Positions 22,005-32,811 of a stretch of DNA of 33,811 nt are shown here, piece by piece; positions within the stretch are counted from its first letter, which is position 1; every line of letters starts with the position of its first letter. The notes under the pieces are model-generated. The model worked only from the letters and a program-made list of their open reading frames with translations. It was not told the DNA's origin and searched no databases. The stretch comes from an uncultured Pelagibacteraceae bacterium. Lineage in GTDB: Bacteria; Pseudomonadota; Alphaproteobacteria; Pelagibacterales; Pelagibacteraceae. The position numbers were made by a program, and so were the translations under genes. The stretch spans positions 1 through 33,811 of the forward strand of contig CACFSO010000010.1 of NCBI GenBank assembly GCA_902568975.1. Reading direction: 5' to 3'.

Positions 22005-23405
22005 ATGTCAGAAAAATTTGATGCAACAGTAATTGGTGGAGGACCAGGAGGCTATGTATGTGCAATAAGATTAGCACAACTTGGTTTAAAAACTGCTTGC
22101 ATAGAATCAAGAGATACTTTGGGAGGCACATGCTTAAATATTGGGTGTATTCCTTCAAAAAGTCTTTTAAGTTTATCTGAAAATTATCATAAAATTAAAA
22201 ATTTAGACAAAATAGGAATTGAAGTTAGTTCAGTAAAATTAAATCTTGAAAAAATGATGAAAAGTAAAGAAAAATCAGTTTCAAATTTGACAAAAGGAAT
22301 AGAATTCTTATTTAAAAAAAATAAAATTTCTCACTTAAAAGGTACTGGAAGTTTTAAATCAAAAAATAAATTATCTGTAGTTGATAAAAATAATAAAGAA
22401 ACAATAATTGAAACCAAATATATCATCATATGCACTGGATCTGAGTCAATATCTCTTCCAGAGGTTAAATTTGATGAAAAAAAAATTGTTTCTTCTACAG
22501 GAGCTTTATCACTTTCTTCTGTTCCAAAAAAAATGATAGTAGTTGGAGGTGGTTATATAGGGCTTGAATTAGGCTCTGTTTGGTCAAGACTTGGTTCTGA
22601 ATTACATATTATTGAATTTTTAGATCATATTACTCCTGGGTTAGATAAAGAAATTTCAAAAGAGTTTATGAAAATATTAAAAAAACAAGGTTTAAATTTT
22701 CATTTAAATACTAAAGTTGAATCTATATCAAAATTAAAAGACAAACTAATAGTTAAAACGTCAAATAATGAAGGAAAAACAAATGAGATAAGTTCTGATG
22801 TTGTTTTAATTTCAATTGGAAGAAAGCCATATACAAAAAATTTAAATCTAGATAAAGTTGGAGTTCAAATTGATGAAAAAGAAAGGGTAAAAGTAAATAA
22901 TAAATTTCAAACTAACATACCTAATATTTATGCTATAGGAGATGTTATAGAAGGACCAATGTTAGCACACAAAGCAGAGGAGGAGGGAATCGCTGTTGCA
23001 GAATTAATTGCAGGACAATCTGGTCATGTTAACTATGATTGTATTCCAAGTGTAATTTATACACACCCAGAGGTAGCTTCTATAGGAAAAACTGAAGAAC
23101 AATTAAAAAAAAATAATCAAAAATACAAGATAGGAAAATTTTCTTTTTTAGCTAATTCAAGAGCAAAGGCTATAGATGAAACAGAAGGATTTGTGAAAAT
23201 CTTAGCAGACGATAAAACTGATAAGGTTTTAGGAGTTCATATAATAGGGCCTCATGCCGGGGAAATGATTGCTGAAATGTCAATTGCTATGGAATTTGGA
23301 GCAAGCTCAGAGGATATAGCTAGAACATGTCACGCACATCCAACCTTTTCAGAGGCTATAAAAGAAGCTGCATTATCTGTGGATAAAAGAACAATTCACT
23401 CATAA
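22005..23405 (+). CDS. lpd: Dihydrolipoyl dehydrogenase (E3)
   Basis: Lpd reoxidises dihydrolipoyl groups with NAD and FAD. The N-terminal FAD loop VIGGGPGGYVCAIRLAQ is followed by the redox disulfide C43 and C48 in GGTCLNIGCIPSK. The NAD loop is VVGGGYIGLELGSVW near residue 180, and the second FAD contact is YAIGDVIEGPMLAHKAEEEG near 308 (in part: YAIGDVIEGPMLAH). The active-site His445 and Glu450 lie in AHPTFSEAIKEA. Length 466 is normal. Being encoded behind sucAB it serves the 2-oxoglutarate complex, and it may be shared with others. Confidence 0.98.
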   Translation: MSEKFDATVIGGGPGGYVCAIRLAQLGLKTACIESRDTLGGTCLNIGCIPSKSLLSLSENYHKIKNLDKIGIEVSSVKLNLEKMMKSKEKSVSNLTKGIEFLFKKNKISHLKGTGSFKSKNKLSVVDKNNKETIIETKYIIICTGSESISLPEVKFDEKKIVSSTGALSLSSVPKKMIVVGGGYIGLELGSVWSRLGSELHIIEFLDHITPGLDKEISKEFMKILKKQGLNFHLNTKVESISKLKDKLIVKTSNNEGKTNEISSDVVLISIGRKPYTKNLNLDKVGVQIDEKERVKVNNKFQTNIPNIYAIGDVIEGPMLAHKAEEEGIAVAELIAGQSGHVNYDCIPSVIYTHPEVASIGKTEEQLKKNNQKYKIGKFSFLANSRAKAIDETEGFVKILADDKTDKVLGVHIIGPHAGEMIAEMSIAMEFGASSEDIARTCHAHPTFSEAIKEAALSVDKRTIHS

Positions 23406-23407
23406 TA

Positions 23408-23432
23408 TATTTTCATATAAAATATGAAAATA
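23408..23432 (+). promoter_or_regulatory. 11-bp hairpin spanning the priA start codon
   Basis: TATTTTCATAT (23408-23418), a 3-base loop AAA, then ATATGAAAATA (23422-23432) form a perfect 11-bp inverted repeat that buries the priA ATG (23424-23426) in the stem. All but one pair are A-T, so stability would be modest. It could lower priA translation; chance occurrence is quite possible at this base composition. Confidence 0.35.
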
Positions 23433-25385
23433 CCTGTTTTAATACCAAATATTTTTGATCATCCTTTTACTTACGAAAGCGATCTTAATTTAAAAACAGG
23501 AGATTATGTAATAGTTCCTTTTGGAAAATATCAAACGACAGGACTTATTTGGAATCATTTTGAGATAGAAAAAAAGAAAAAATTTAAAATTAGAAAAGTT
23601 TTAAAAAAAAAAAATATAAATCCTTTAAAATTAAAAACTATAAAATTTTTGAATTGGTTTTCAGAATATAATTTAATTCCGAAAGGAATGTCATTAAAAA
23701 TGCATTTGCTTAGTAGTGAAGCTATTGAAAATTTAAATGAAAGCGAATATGAATTTTATCGAAAAGTAAATCCAACAACTAAAATTAGTCTATCTGAAGA
23801 GCAGAAAAAAGCTATTAGAGAGTTATCTTTTAAAAATGATAAATTTAGAGTTCACTTAATACAAGGGACAACTGGTTCTGGCAAAACTATTGTTTATTTT
23901 AGCGATATAAAAGAAAAGATACTAAATGGATATCAAGGTTTAATTTTATTACCAGAAATAGGTCTTACCAGCGAATTTGAAAAAAAATTCCTAGATTATT
24001 TTGGGTTTAAACCAGCTATTTGGCATTCATCTGTTACAAAAAAAAATAAAAAAATTATTTGGAGTGGTTTAGCCTCAGGTAAAATAAAAGTTGTTATAGG
24101 TGCTCGTTCATCTTTGTTTCTTCCATTTAAAAAACTTGGAGTAATAGTTGTAGATGAAGAACATGACCAATCTTTTAAACAAGATGAAGGCGTTATTTAT
24201 AATGCTAGGGATATGGCAATATCAAGAGCCTTTTTTGAAAATATCCCTATTAACCTTGTTACTGCGGTTCCTTCAATTGAAACATATGAAAATATAAAAA
24301 AAGGTAAGTATTCATTCTCCAGACTAATTAATAGATATCAAAATGCAAGTCTACCATCTCATGAAATTATTGATTTGAAAAAATATAAACTTTCAAAACA
24401 ATCTTGGATTTCTTCCAAAACTTATGAAAAAGTAAAAAATCATTTACATAAAGGTGATCAAGTACTTTTTTTTTTAAACAGAAGAGGCTTTTCTCCTTAT
24501 GTATTATGTAAAAATTGTTTTAAAGTTTATTCATGTCCTAATTGCTCAATTAATTTAGTTTATCATAGGAACAAAAAACTCCTTTTATGCCATTATTGTG
24601 GATTCAAAACAGATTTAAAAAGAGAATGTAAAAGAAATATTAGTTTAAGTTGTGATTTTATTTTTACTGGTCCAGGAGTTGAAAAAATTTATGAAGAAGT
24701 CAAAATATTGTTTCCTATGTATAAATCTTTAATATTTTCTAGTGATACAATGAATAAAAAAAATTCTCATCAACTATTAAAAAAAATTTTTAATAACGAA
24801 ATTAAAATATTAATAGGAACACAATTAATATCCAAAGGATTTCATTTTCCAAAATTAAATTGTATTGTGGTATTGGATATTGATTTATCTTCGCAGGGTC
24901 ATGATTTAAGAGGTAGTGAAAAAAATTTACAACTTTACCATCAACTATCTGGAAGAGCTGGGAGAACCGGAAATCCAGCAACAGTATATTTTCAGACTTA
25001 TAATTTAAATCAAGAAATTATATCTCAAATAACCAATGATGATCCTTTTAAATTTTTAGATAAAGAATTATTTTTAAGGAAAAAGAATAATTTACCACCC
25101 TATGAAAGATTTATTGCTATAATTCTTAATTCTGAAAATGAAAAAAAATTAGAGGAAGAATCATTAAATTTAAAGAAATATCTCTCTAAAAAAATAGAAG
25201 GTAAGATTTTAGGACCTGTAAATGCTCCAATTTATAAAATAAAAAAACAATTTAGAAACAGACTTCTTATAAGATCAAAGAAAACATCAAACATTCAAAA
25301 ATCACTTAACTTTGCATTAAAAAATTTTAATTTACATCCAGAAATAAAACTAACAGTTGATGTGGACCCAATTAGCTTTAATTAA
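23424..25385 (+). CDS. priA: Primosomal protein N' (PriA helicase) with an altered zinc site
   Basis: PriA is the 3'-5' superfamily 2 helicase that reloads the replisome at stalled forks. GTTGSGKT holds Walker A Lys154, the DEEH box is at 244-247, and the helicase C-terminal motifs include GTQLISKGFHFP and HQLSGRAGRTG. At 653 residues it is shorter than E. coli PriA (about 730), mainly through a trimmed N-terminal domain. The zinc module has C362, C365, C371, C374, C389, C392 and C402 at exactly the E. coli spacing, but the eighth ligand position is Asn405; C410 is the nearest substitute. The motif usually read as SATPS is TAVPS here. A 12-base A run at 23603-23614 encodes Lys61-63. Confidence 0.95.
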   Translation: MKIPVLIPNIFDHPFTYESDLNLKTGDYVIVPFGKYQTTGLIWNHFEIEKKKKFKIRKVLKKKNINPLKLKTIKFLNWFSEYNLIPKGMSLKMHLLSSEAIENLNESEYEFYRKVNPTTKISLSEEQKKAIRELSFKNDKFRVHLIQGTTGSGKTIVYFSDIKEKILNGYQGLILLPEIGLTSEFEKKFLDYFGFKPAIWHSSVTKKNKKIIWSGLASGKIKVVIGARSSLFLPFKKLGVIVVDEEHDQSFKQDEGVIYNARDMAISRAFFENIPINLVTAVPSIETYENIKKGKYSFSRLINRYQNASLPSHEIIDLKKYKLSKQSWISSKTYEKVKNHLHKGDQVLFFLNRRGFSPYVLCKNCFKVYSCPNCSINLVYHRNKKLLLCHYCGFKTDLKRECKRNISLSCDFIFTGPGVEKIYEEVKILFPMYKSLIFSSDTMNKKNSHQLLKKIFNNEIKILIGTQLISKGFHFPKLNCIVVLDIDLSSQGHDLRGSEKNLQLYHQLSGRAGRTGNPATVYFQTYNLNQEIISQITNDDPFKFLDKELFLRKKNNLPPYERFIAIILNSENEKKLEEESLNLKKYLSKKIEGKILGPVNAPIYKIKKQFRNRLLIRSKKTSNIQKSLNFALKNFNLHPEIKLTVDVDPISFN

Positions 25386-25407
25386 CCTGTAAAATTTGAG
25401 GTTTTTT
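25384..25407 (+). terminator. Weak candidate intrinsic terminator after priA
   Basis: AACCT (25384-25388) and AGGTT (25399-25403) can pair around a 10-base loop, and the right arm runs into a six-T stretch (25402-25407). The stem is only 5 bp and overlaps the priA stop codon, so it would be a feeble terminator, but it has the right layout at the right place. Confidence 0.3.
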
Positions 25408-25410
25408 GCC

Positions 25411-25433
25411 AATCTGTCTCTTGAAGACAGATT
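25411..25433 (+). promoter_or_regulatory. 9-bp perfect hairpin in the priA-atpH gap
   Basis: AATCTGTCT (25411-25419), loop CTTGA, AGACAGATT (25425-25433). Four of nine pairs are G-C, which is high for this genome. No T run follows directly on either strand, so a simple terminator is unlikely. It lies about 60 bases before the atpH start, either in the 5' leader of the ATP synthase operon or just upstream of its promoter. I could not place a convincing -10/-35 pair in this 107 bp gap. Confidence 0.45.
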
Positions 25434-25492
25434 ATTGTTATGCTAATTAAATTCAAATTTTTTTATTCTTCAAACAAACAAGGGATTTAAAA

Positions 25493-26047
25493 TTGACTAA
25501 TAATAGTTTCTCAGTTTCTTCTGTAAATAGCTACTCTCAAGCATTATATGAGTTAGGCTTAGAGAATAAAGTTTTAGATCAAATTGAAAAACAATCATTA
25601 TCAGTAATCAATTTAATATCAAAAAGTAATGATTTTAAAAAATTAATTGAAGATCCAACTATAAAACTAAAAAATCAGTCAGAAGCAATTAATCAAATCT
25701 CTGAAAAATTTCAATTTAATGAATTGTTAAAAAATTTCTTTAATTTTTTAGTGCATAAAAGAAGATTATTTTTTATAGAAAAAATTTTAAAAGATTTTCT
25801 AGTAATTTGCTCCAATATGAGAGGAGAAATTTTAGCAAAAGTTACTACTGCAAAAAAATTAGAAGATATAGAAATAAGTAAAATTAAAAATGATTTAGCA
25901 AAAAATTTTGGATCTGATATAAAACTAACTTATAAATACAACCCAGACTTAATTGGAGGATTAATTATTCAAGTTGGGAGTGTAATGATTGACACTTCTA
26001 TAAAAAATAAATTACAAGAGTTAGAAAAGAAAATGATAGAGGCCTAA
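25493..26047 (+). CDS. atpH: ATP synthase F1 delta subunit
   Basis: The delta subunit (OSCP equivalent) ties the F1 head to the peripheral stalk. The start is TTG at 25493: it is preceded by AAGGGA at 25480-25485 with a 7-base spacer, an unusually good ribosome site for this window. The frame closes upstream at a stop at 25448-25450, and no ATG is available before residue 100. The N-terminal SYSQALYELG and the C-terminal DLIGGLIIQVGSVMIDTSIKNKL are family hallmarks (in part: GGLIIQVGSVMIDTS). Length 184 is normal. It abuts atpA, opening the F1 operon atpHAGDC. Confidence 0.96.
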   Translation: MTNNSFSVSSVNSYSQALYELGLENKVLDQIEKQSLSVINLISKSNDFKKLIEDPTIKLKNQSEAINQISEKFQFNELLKNFFNFLVHKRRLFFIEKILKDFLVICSNMRGEILAKVTTAKKLEDIEISKIKNDLAKNFGSDIKLTYKYNPDLIGGLIIQVGSVMIDTSIKNKLQELEKKMIEA

Positions 26048-27580
26048 ATGGAAATAAATCCTTCAGAAGTAACAAAAATACTTAAAGAACAAATAAAAAA
26101 ATTTGGTGATAAAGCTGAAGTTTCTGAAGTTGGACAAGTTTTATCTGTTGGCGATGGTATTGCTAGAATATATGGCTTGGATAATGTTCAGGCTGGAGAA
26201 ATGGTAGAATTTTCAGATGGTTCTAAGGGTATGGCTTTAAATTTAGAAAGTGATAACGTTGGTGTAGTAATATTTGGAGATGATAAATCCGTTAAAGAAG
26301 GAGATACAGTTAAAAGAACTGGCTCAATTGTTGATACACCAGTAGGTAAAGAATTACTTGGCAGAGTGGTTGATGGATTAGGAAATCCAATAGATGGAAA
26401 AGGAGCATTAGATAAAACGGTTAAAAGAAGTAGAGTTGAAGTAAAAGCTCCTGGTATAATACCTCGTAAATCAGTAAGCGAACCAATGCAAACTGGTTTA
26501 AAATCTATTGACAGTTTAGTTCCAATAGGAAGAGGACAAAGAGAATTAATTATTGGTGACAGACAGACAGGAAAAACTGCAGTTGCCATTGATACAATCA
26601 TAAACCAAAAGAAAATAAATGAATCTAATGATGAAAAACAAAAATTATATTGTGTTTATGTAGCAATTGGACAAAAAAGATCTACCGTTAGACAAATTGA
26701 AAAAACTTTAGAAGAGGCCGGCGCAATGGAGTATACTACAATTGTTGCTGCTACAGCATCAGATGCAGCTCCACTACAATTTTTAGCTCCTTATACAGGT
26801 TGTACAATGGGTGAATATTTTAGAGATAATGGCATGCATGCATTAATTATATATGACGATCTTTCAAAACAGGCAGTTGCTTATAGACAAATGTCTCTCT
26901 TATTAAGAAGACCTCCTGGAAGAGAAGCTTATCCAGGAGATGTTTTTTATTTACATAGTAGATTGCTTGAAAGAGCAGCAAAATTAAGCGAAGAACATGG
27001 TGGGGGATCTCTAACAGCTCTTCCAATAATCGAAACACAAGGTGGAGATGTTTCTGCATTTATACCTACTAATGTAATTTCAATTACTGACGGCCAAATT
27101 TTTCTAGAAACTGAATTGTTTAATCAGGGTATAAGACCAGCAATAAACGTAGGTTTATCTGTCTCTAGAGTTGGATCATCAGCACAAACAAAAGCAATGA
27201 AAAAAGTATCAGGATCTATGAAGCTTGAACTTGCCCAATATAGAGAAATGGCAGCATTTGCACAATTTGGTTCGGATTTAGATGCATCTACTCAAAAACT
27301 TCTGAATAGAGGATCAAAGTTAACTGAACTACTTAAACAAAAACAATACTCGCCAATGACAGTATCGGAACAAGTAATTTCAATATTTTGTGGAGTTAAA
27401 GGCCATTTAGATGATATTGAACAAAAAAATATTTCTAATTTTGAGAATAAAATTATTGAAAAATGTAAATCTGAAAAACTAGAAATTTTAGAATCAATAA
27501 AAAGCACAGGAAAACTTGAAGAAGATGCAGAAAAAGCTTTGACTGAAATCATAATTGAACTTAAAAAAAACTTTAAATAA
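26048..27580 (+). CDS. atpA: ATP synthase F1 alpha subunit
   Basis: The alpha subunit forms the non-catalytic half of the F1 hexamer. Walker A is GDRQTGKT with Lys176, and [15 protein letters not shown] near residue 266 contains Walker [11 protein letters not shown] near 373 marks the alpha-type arginine finger region. The N-terminal [13 protein letters not shown] and EMVEFSDG beta-barrel are typical. Length 510 is normal. It is separated from atpG by only 6 bp. Confidence 0.99.
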   Translation: MEINPSEVTKILKEQIKKFGDKAEVSEVGQVLSVGDGIARIYGLDNVQAGEMVEFSDGSKGMALNLESDNVGVVIFGDDKSVKEGDTVKRTGSIVDTPVGKELLGRVVDGLGNPIDGKGALDKTVKRSRVEVKAPGIIPRKSVSEPMQTGLKSIDSLVPIGRGQRELIIGDRQTGKTAVAIDTIINQKKINESNDEKQKLYCVYVAIGQKRSTVRQIEKTLEEAGAMEYTTIVAATASDAAPLQFLAPYTGCTMGEYFRDNGMHALIIYDDLSKQAVAYRQMSLLLRRPPGREAYPGDVFYLHSRLLERAAKLSEEHGGGSLTALPIIETQGGDVSAFIPTNVISITDGQIFLETELFNQGIRPAINVGLSVSRVGSSAQTKAMKKVSGSMKLELAQYREMAAFAQFGSDLDASTQKLLNRGSKLTELLKQKQYSPMTVSEQVISIFCGVKGHLDDIEQKNISNFENKIIEKCKSEKLEILESIKSTGKLEEDAEKALTEIIIELKKNFK

Positions 27581-27586
27581 AAAAAT

Positions 27587-29882
<2,296 letters not shown>

Positions 29883-29883
<1 letters not shown>

Positions 29884-30281
29884 TGAGTGAAGGTTTTAAC
29901 ATTGAAATAGTAAATCCAGAAAGGTCTTTTCTTATAAAAGAAAATGTTTCAGAAGTGGTAGTTCCCGCATTTGAAGGAGAAATGGGATTTTTAAAAGATC
30001 ATATTTCTATAATTTCATTTTTAAAACCTGGAATAATTAAGGTTTTTACTGGATCTGATGAAGAAAGTTTTTACGTTGAGGATGGAATAGTAGAATTTAA
30101 AGATAATTCTTTATCTATACTTACCAGCCATGTATTTAATATTAAAGATGCTGACAAAAACCAAATCAATTCTTCTATTGAAGATGCAGAAAAAGAATTA
30201 GCCAAAGATGAAATTGATGATCAAAAGAAGTTTTTATTGAATAATAAAGTTGAAGTTTTAAAATCTTTAAAATTTAATTAG
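29883..30281 (+). CDS. atpC: ATP synthase F1 epsilon subunit
   Basis: Epsilon couples gamma to the c-ring and inhibits ATP hydrolysis. Its 132 residues show the N-terminal beta sandwich (PAFEGEMGFLKDHISIIS near residue 28, FYVEDGIVEFKDNSLSILT near 60) and a short C-terminal helical part. It ends the F1 operon. The last four bases overlap, tail to tail, the stop of rppH, so no terminator can fit between them. Confidence 0.96.
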
Positions 30282-30754
30282 TTTAATATTTTAGTTAATT
30301 CTCTTTTAAGATTTTTATATAAATTAATTTTAAAATTCACAGCAATTTTGGGTAATTCTTCGAAATTGATCCACTTCCAATCAAGAAATTCAGGTTTGTA
30401 AGTTTTTATATTAATTTCAGATTCATTTCCTATAAATCTCATTACAAACCATTTTTGTTTTTGACCTCTAAATTTTCCTTTCCAAATAATCCCTATTAAA
30501 TAGTTAGGCAATAAATAAGTAAGTTTTTTATCAATTTCTTTTATCAGCTCTACGCTCTCTATACTTGTTTCCTCTTTTAATTCTCTTAAGGCAGCTTTAT
30601 AATAACTTTCTCCTTCATCGATACCTCCTTGGGGCATCTGCCAAAAATTTTTTGGATTATCAATTCTTTTTCCAACAAAAACCTGGTTTTTATCATTTAA
30701 AACTATTATTCCAACTCCACTTCTTAATGGAAGATTATTAAGTTTTTTTTTCAT
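30278..30754 (-). CDS. rppH: RNA pyrophosphohydrolase RppH (Nudix)
   Basis: RppH removes pyrophosphate from 5'-triphosphorylated RNA and so starts RNA decay. The N-terminal LPLRSGVGIIVLND and FWQMPQGGIDEGES are diagnostic of RppH within the Nudix family. The Nudix box runs from Gly43 through Glu49, Arg57-Glu58 and Glu61-Glu62. The usual glycine after EEx is Ser64, a conservative deviation; the metal glutamates are intact. Length 158 is typical. It lies 3 bp downstream of ctpA on the same strand and is the last gene of the minus-strand group. Confidence 0.94.
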   Translation of the reverse strand: MKKKLNNLPLRSGVGIIVLNDKNQVFVGKRIDNPKNFWQMPQGGIDEGESYYKAALRELKEETSIESVELIKEIDKKLTYLLPNYLIGIIWKGKFRGQKQKWFVMRFIGNESEINIKTYKPEFLDWKWINFEELPKIAVNFKINLYKNLKRELTKILN

Positions 30755-30757
30755 TTT

Positions 30758-31900
30758 TTAACCGTTAAGAAGTTTAACAGCAAATTCTAATTGATTATCT
30801 GTTTCAGTATTAATTCTAAATTCATCAGAACTTTCATCAATTATAATATCTGGTGTAACTCCAACCTCAGAAATGGATTTTCCTGAAGGAAGATAGTATT
30901 TTGAAACAGTTAATCTTATCGCACCCTTATTTTTCAAAGGAATAATTGATTGTACTGATCCTTTTCCATATGTACTCTCACCAACTAGTATTGCTCTTTT
31001 ATGATCTTGCAAAGCGCCAGCAACTATTTCTGATGCAGATGCTGAACCATAATTAATTAAAACAACTAATGTATCTCCATTAATTATATCTCCTTTTCTA
31101 GCAAACCATTTTCTATTTTCGGAGTACTTTCTACCTTTTGTTGAAACTATTTCCCCACTGTCTAAAAAAAAATCAGAAATTTTTGTTGCTTGATTTAATA
31201 AACCGCCTGGATTATTTCTTAAGTCTAAAATATATTTACTAATTTTATGATCTTGTTGTAATTTTTTAATTTTCCCTTTTAACTGCGAACCGCTATTTTC
31301 ATTAAAAGCTGTCAACCTTATGTAGCCAACGCTATTTTCAATTATTTTTGATTTAACTGATTCAATTTTTATAATATCCCTTATTATTTTGAATATTATT
31401 GCCTTTTTTACTCCTCTTCTTCTTACAGTAATTTCAATTTCTGATCCTACTGGACCTCTCATCAAATCAACTGCTTCTGTAAGAGATTTACCCTGAACTT
31501 GGATACCATTAATTTTTACAATGTAGTCACCAGCTTTTACGCCTACCTTTGATGCTGGAGAGTTATCTATTGGTGATATTACTTTAACTACACCAGCTTC
31601 CATTCCAACTTCAATGCCCAATCCTCCAAATTCTCCACTGGTTTCAGTTTGCATATTTTCCAACATGTTTGGTGATAAATATGAGGAGTAAGGATCTAAA
31701 GACTGGAGAACCCCATTAATTGCTGAGTCCATTGCATCACTTTGATTAATTTCTTCAACGTATTCTTTATTTATTTTATCTAAAACCTCGCTGAATAAAT
31801 CTATTTTTTTATAAATATCCTCTTCATTTGCTGAATAAGATATATTAATTAAAAATATTAAATTTAATAAAGCTAAAAAAACAATTAAAATCTTTTTCAT
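30758..31900 (-). CDS. ctpA: C-terminal processing peptidase CtpA (S41 family)
   Basis: This is a periplasmic serine protease with a PDZ domain. I prefer the ATG at 31900 over the one at 31936: it gives MKKILIVFLALLNLIFLI, a clean signal peptide cleaved near SYSAN, and produces an ATGA overlap with the rsfS stop. The PDZ domain spans about 85-165 (GLGIEVG, AGDYIVKING). The catalytic Ser288 lies in GSASASEIVAGA and the general base Lys313 in TYGKGSVQ, 25 residues apart as in CtpA/CtpB. Length is 380 from this start. It is probably co-transcribed with rsfS and rppH. Confidence 0.95.
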   Translation of the reverse strand: MKKILIVFLALLNLIFLINISYSANEEDIYKKIDLFSEVLDKINKEYVEEINQSDAMDSAINGVLQSLDPYSSYLSPNMLENMQTETSGEFGGLGIEVGMEAGVVKVISPIDNSPASKVGVKAGDYIVKINGIQVQGKSLTEAVDLMRGPVGSEIEITVRRRGVKKAIIFKIIRDIIKIESVKSKIIENSVGYIRLTAFNENSGSQLKGKIKKLQQDHKISKYILDLRNNPGGLLNQATKISDFFLDSGEIVSTKGRKYSENRKWFARKGDIINGDTLVVLINYGSASASEIVAGALQDHKRAILVGESTYGKGSVQSIIPLKNKGAIRLTVSKYYLPSGKSISEVGVTPDIIIDESSDEFRINTETDNQLEFAVKLLNG

Positions 31901-32247
31901 ATCATTATTTTTTCCTTTGGTATTAGCTCTGACCACATTTTTTCTAAATCATAAAACTGTCTTTTTTCTGGATTAAAAATATGTACTATTAAATCTATCC
32001 CATCTATAAGTTTCCAGTCACTACTTTCTTTTCCTTCAATTTTACAATTTAAAATACCATTATTTTTAAATTGTTCCAAAACTTGCTCAGAAAGTGCCTG
32101 TATGTGTCTTGAGGATGTTCCACTGGCTATTATCATATGATCTGCTATTGAAGATTTATCTTTCAAATCTATTGTAACGATATCTAAAGCTTTATTTGCG
32201 TCTAATGTATTTATTATTTTATTTTTAAGGTTGGAAATTTTATCCAT
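31897..32247 (-). CDS. rsfS: Ribosomal silencing factor RsfS
   Basis: RsfS binds L14 on the 50S subunit and blocks subunit joining when nutrients are low. IVTIDLKDKSSIADHMIIASG near residue 23 (in part: DKSSIADHMIIASGTSSRH), IEGKESSDWKLIDGIDLIVHIF near 75 (in part: SSDWKLIDGIDLIVH) and the final FYDLEKMWS are the family signature. Length 116 is normal. It follows nadD by 18 bp, the standard bacterial nadD-rsfS pair. rlmH, often next to rsfS in Alphaproteobacteria, is not here. Confidence 0.96.
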   Translation of the reverse strand: MDKISNLKNKIINTLDANKALDIVTIDLKDKSSIADHMIIASGTSSRHIQALSEQVLEQFKNNGILNCKIEGKESSDWKLIDGIDLIVHIFNPEKRQFYDLEKMWSELIPKEKIMI

Positions 32248-32265
32248 TTAATTAATTTTAGAGTA

Positions 32266-32811
32266 TCAAATTTTTCTTAATTGAGAAGATGAAATATTAA
32301 CTTTTTTAAATTTAATAAATTCTAAACCTTTTTTATTATATCTTTTAAATCCTAAAGATTTTAGTGATTTTGCTTTATATCTATCTCTATCGAATACCAG
32401 GATCTTGCAAATTGATGAAATTATTTTGTAATTTTTCCATTTGTGAAAATTAATTAAATTATCAGCTCCCATAATAAAATATAAATCAGCAATTTTATTT
32501 TTTTTTTTTAGGAATCTGATTAGATTAACAGTTCTATTAGATCTTATTTTATCTTCATAGAACTTTATTTTTATATATGGATTTTTGGAATTTATTTTTT
32601 TCGCAAATTTTATTCTATTTTTTAAACTTAATGAAGTTTTAGATTTAAAAGGATTTTTTTTTGTTATAACCCAAATAATTTGATTTAATTTGTATTTTTT
32701 TTTAGCTTCTTTAGAAATTGCAATATGACCTTTGTGTGCTGGATCAAAAGTCCTACCTAAAATTCCAATTTTTTTTTTATTTTCTGATTTGGCCTTTTCC
32801 ATAAATTTCAT
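32266..32811 (-). CDS. nadD: Nicotinate-nucleotide adenylyltransferase NadD
   Basis: NadD adenylates nicotinate mononucleotide to deamido-NAD. The nucleotidyltransferase motif is GRTFDPAHKGH near residue 19, with Arg in place of the more common second Gly. FIMGADNLINFHKW near 113 and the C-terminal ISSSQLR (ISSTxIR motif) complete the site. The protein ends shortly after that motif, as many alphaproteobacterial NadDs do. The start at 32811 overlaps proA by 35 bp; a second ATG at 32802 is equally plausible and neither has a visible ribosome site. A 12-base A run on the coding strand (32498-32509) and a 10-base run (32769-32778) are potential slippage sites. Confidence 0.93.
   Translation of the reverse strand: MKFMEKAKSENKKKIGILGRTFDPAHKGHIAISKEAKKKYKLNQIIWVITKKNPFKSKTSLSLKNRIKFAKKINSKNPYIKIKFYEDKIRSNRTVNLIRFLKKKNKIADLYFIMGADNLINFHKWKNYKIISSICKILVFDRDRYKAKSLKSLGFKRYNKKGLEFIKFKKVNISSSQLRKI

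Noticed and set aside
25411..25492. A sigma70 promoter for the atp operon (TATGCT at 25439 or TTGAAG at 25421)
   Set aside because: No pairing of these boxes has both an acceptable spacer and a good match at both ends.
26188..26601. 137-codon open frame antisense to atpA
   Set aside because: It lies wholly inside the conserved atpA coding region, has a low-complexity Ser/Pro/Leu composition typical of a reverse shadow, and has no start signal or neighbour logic.
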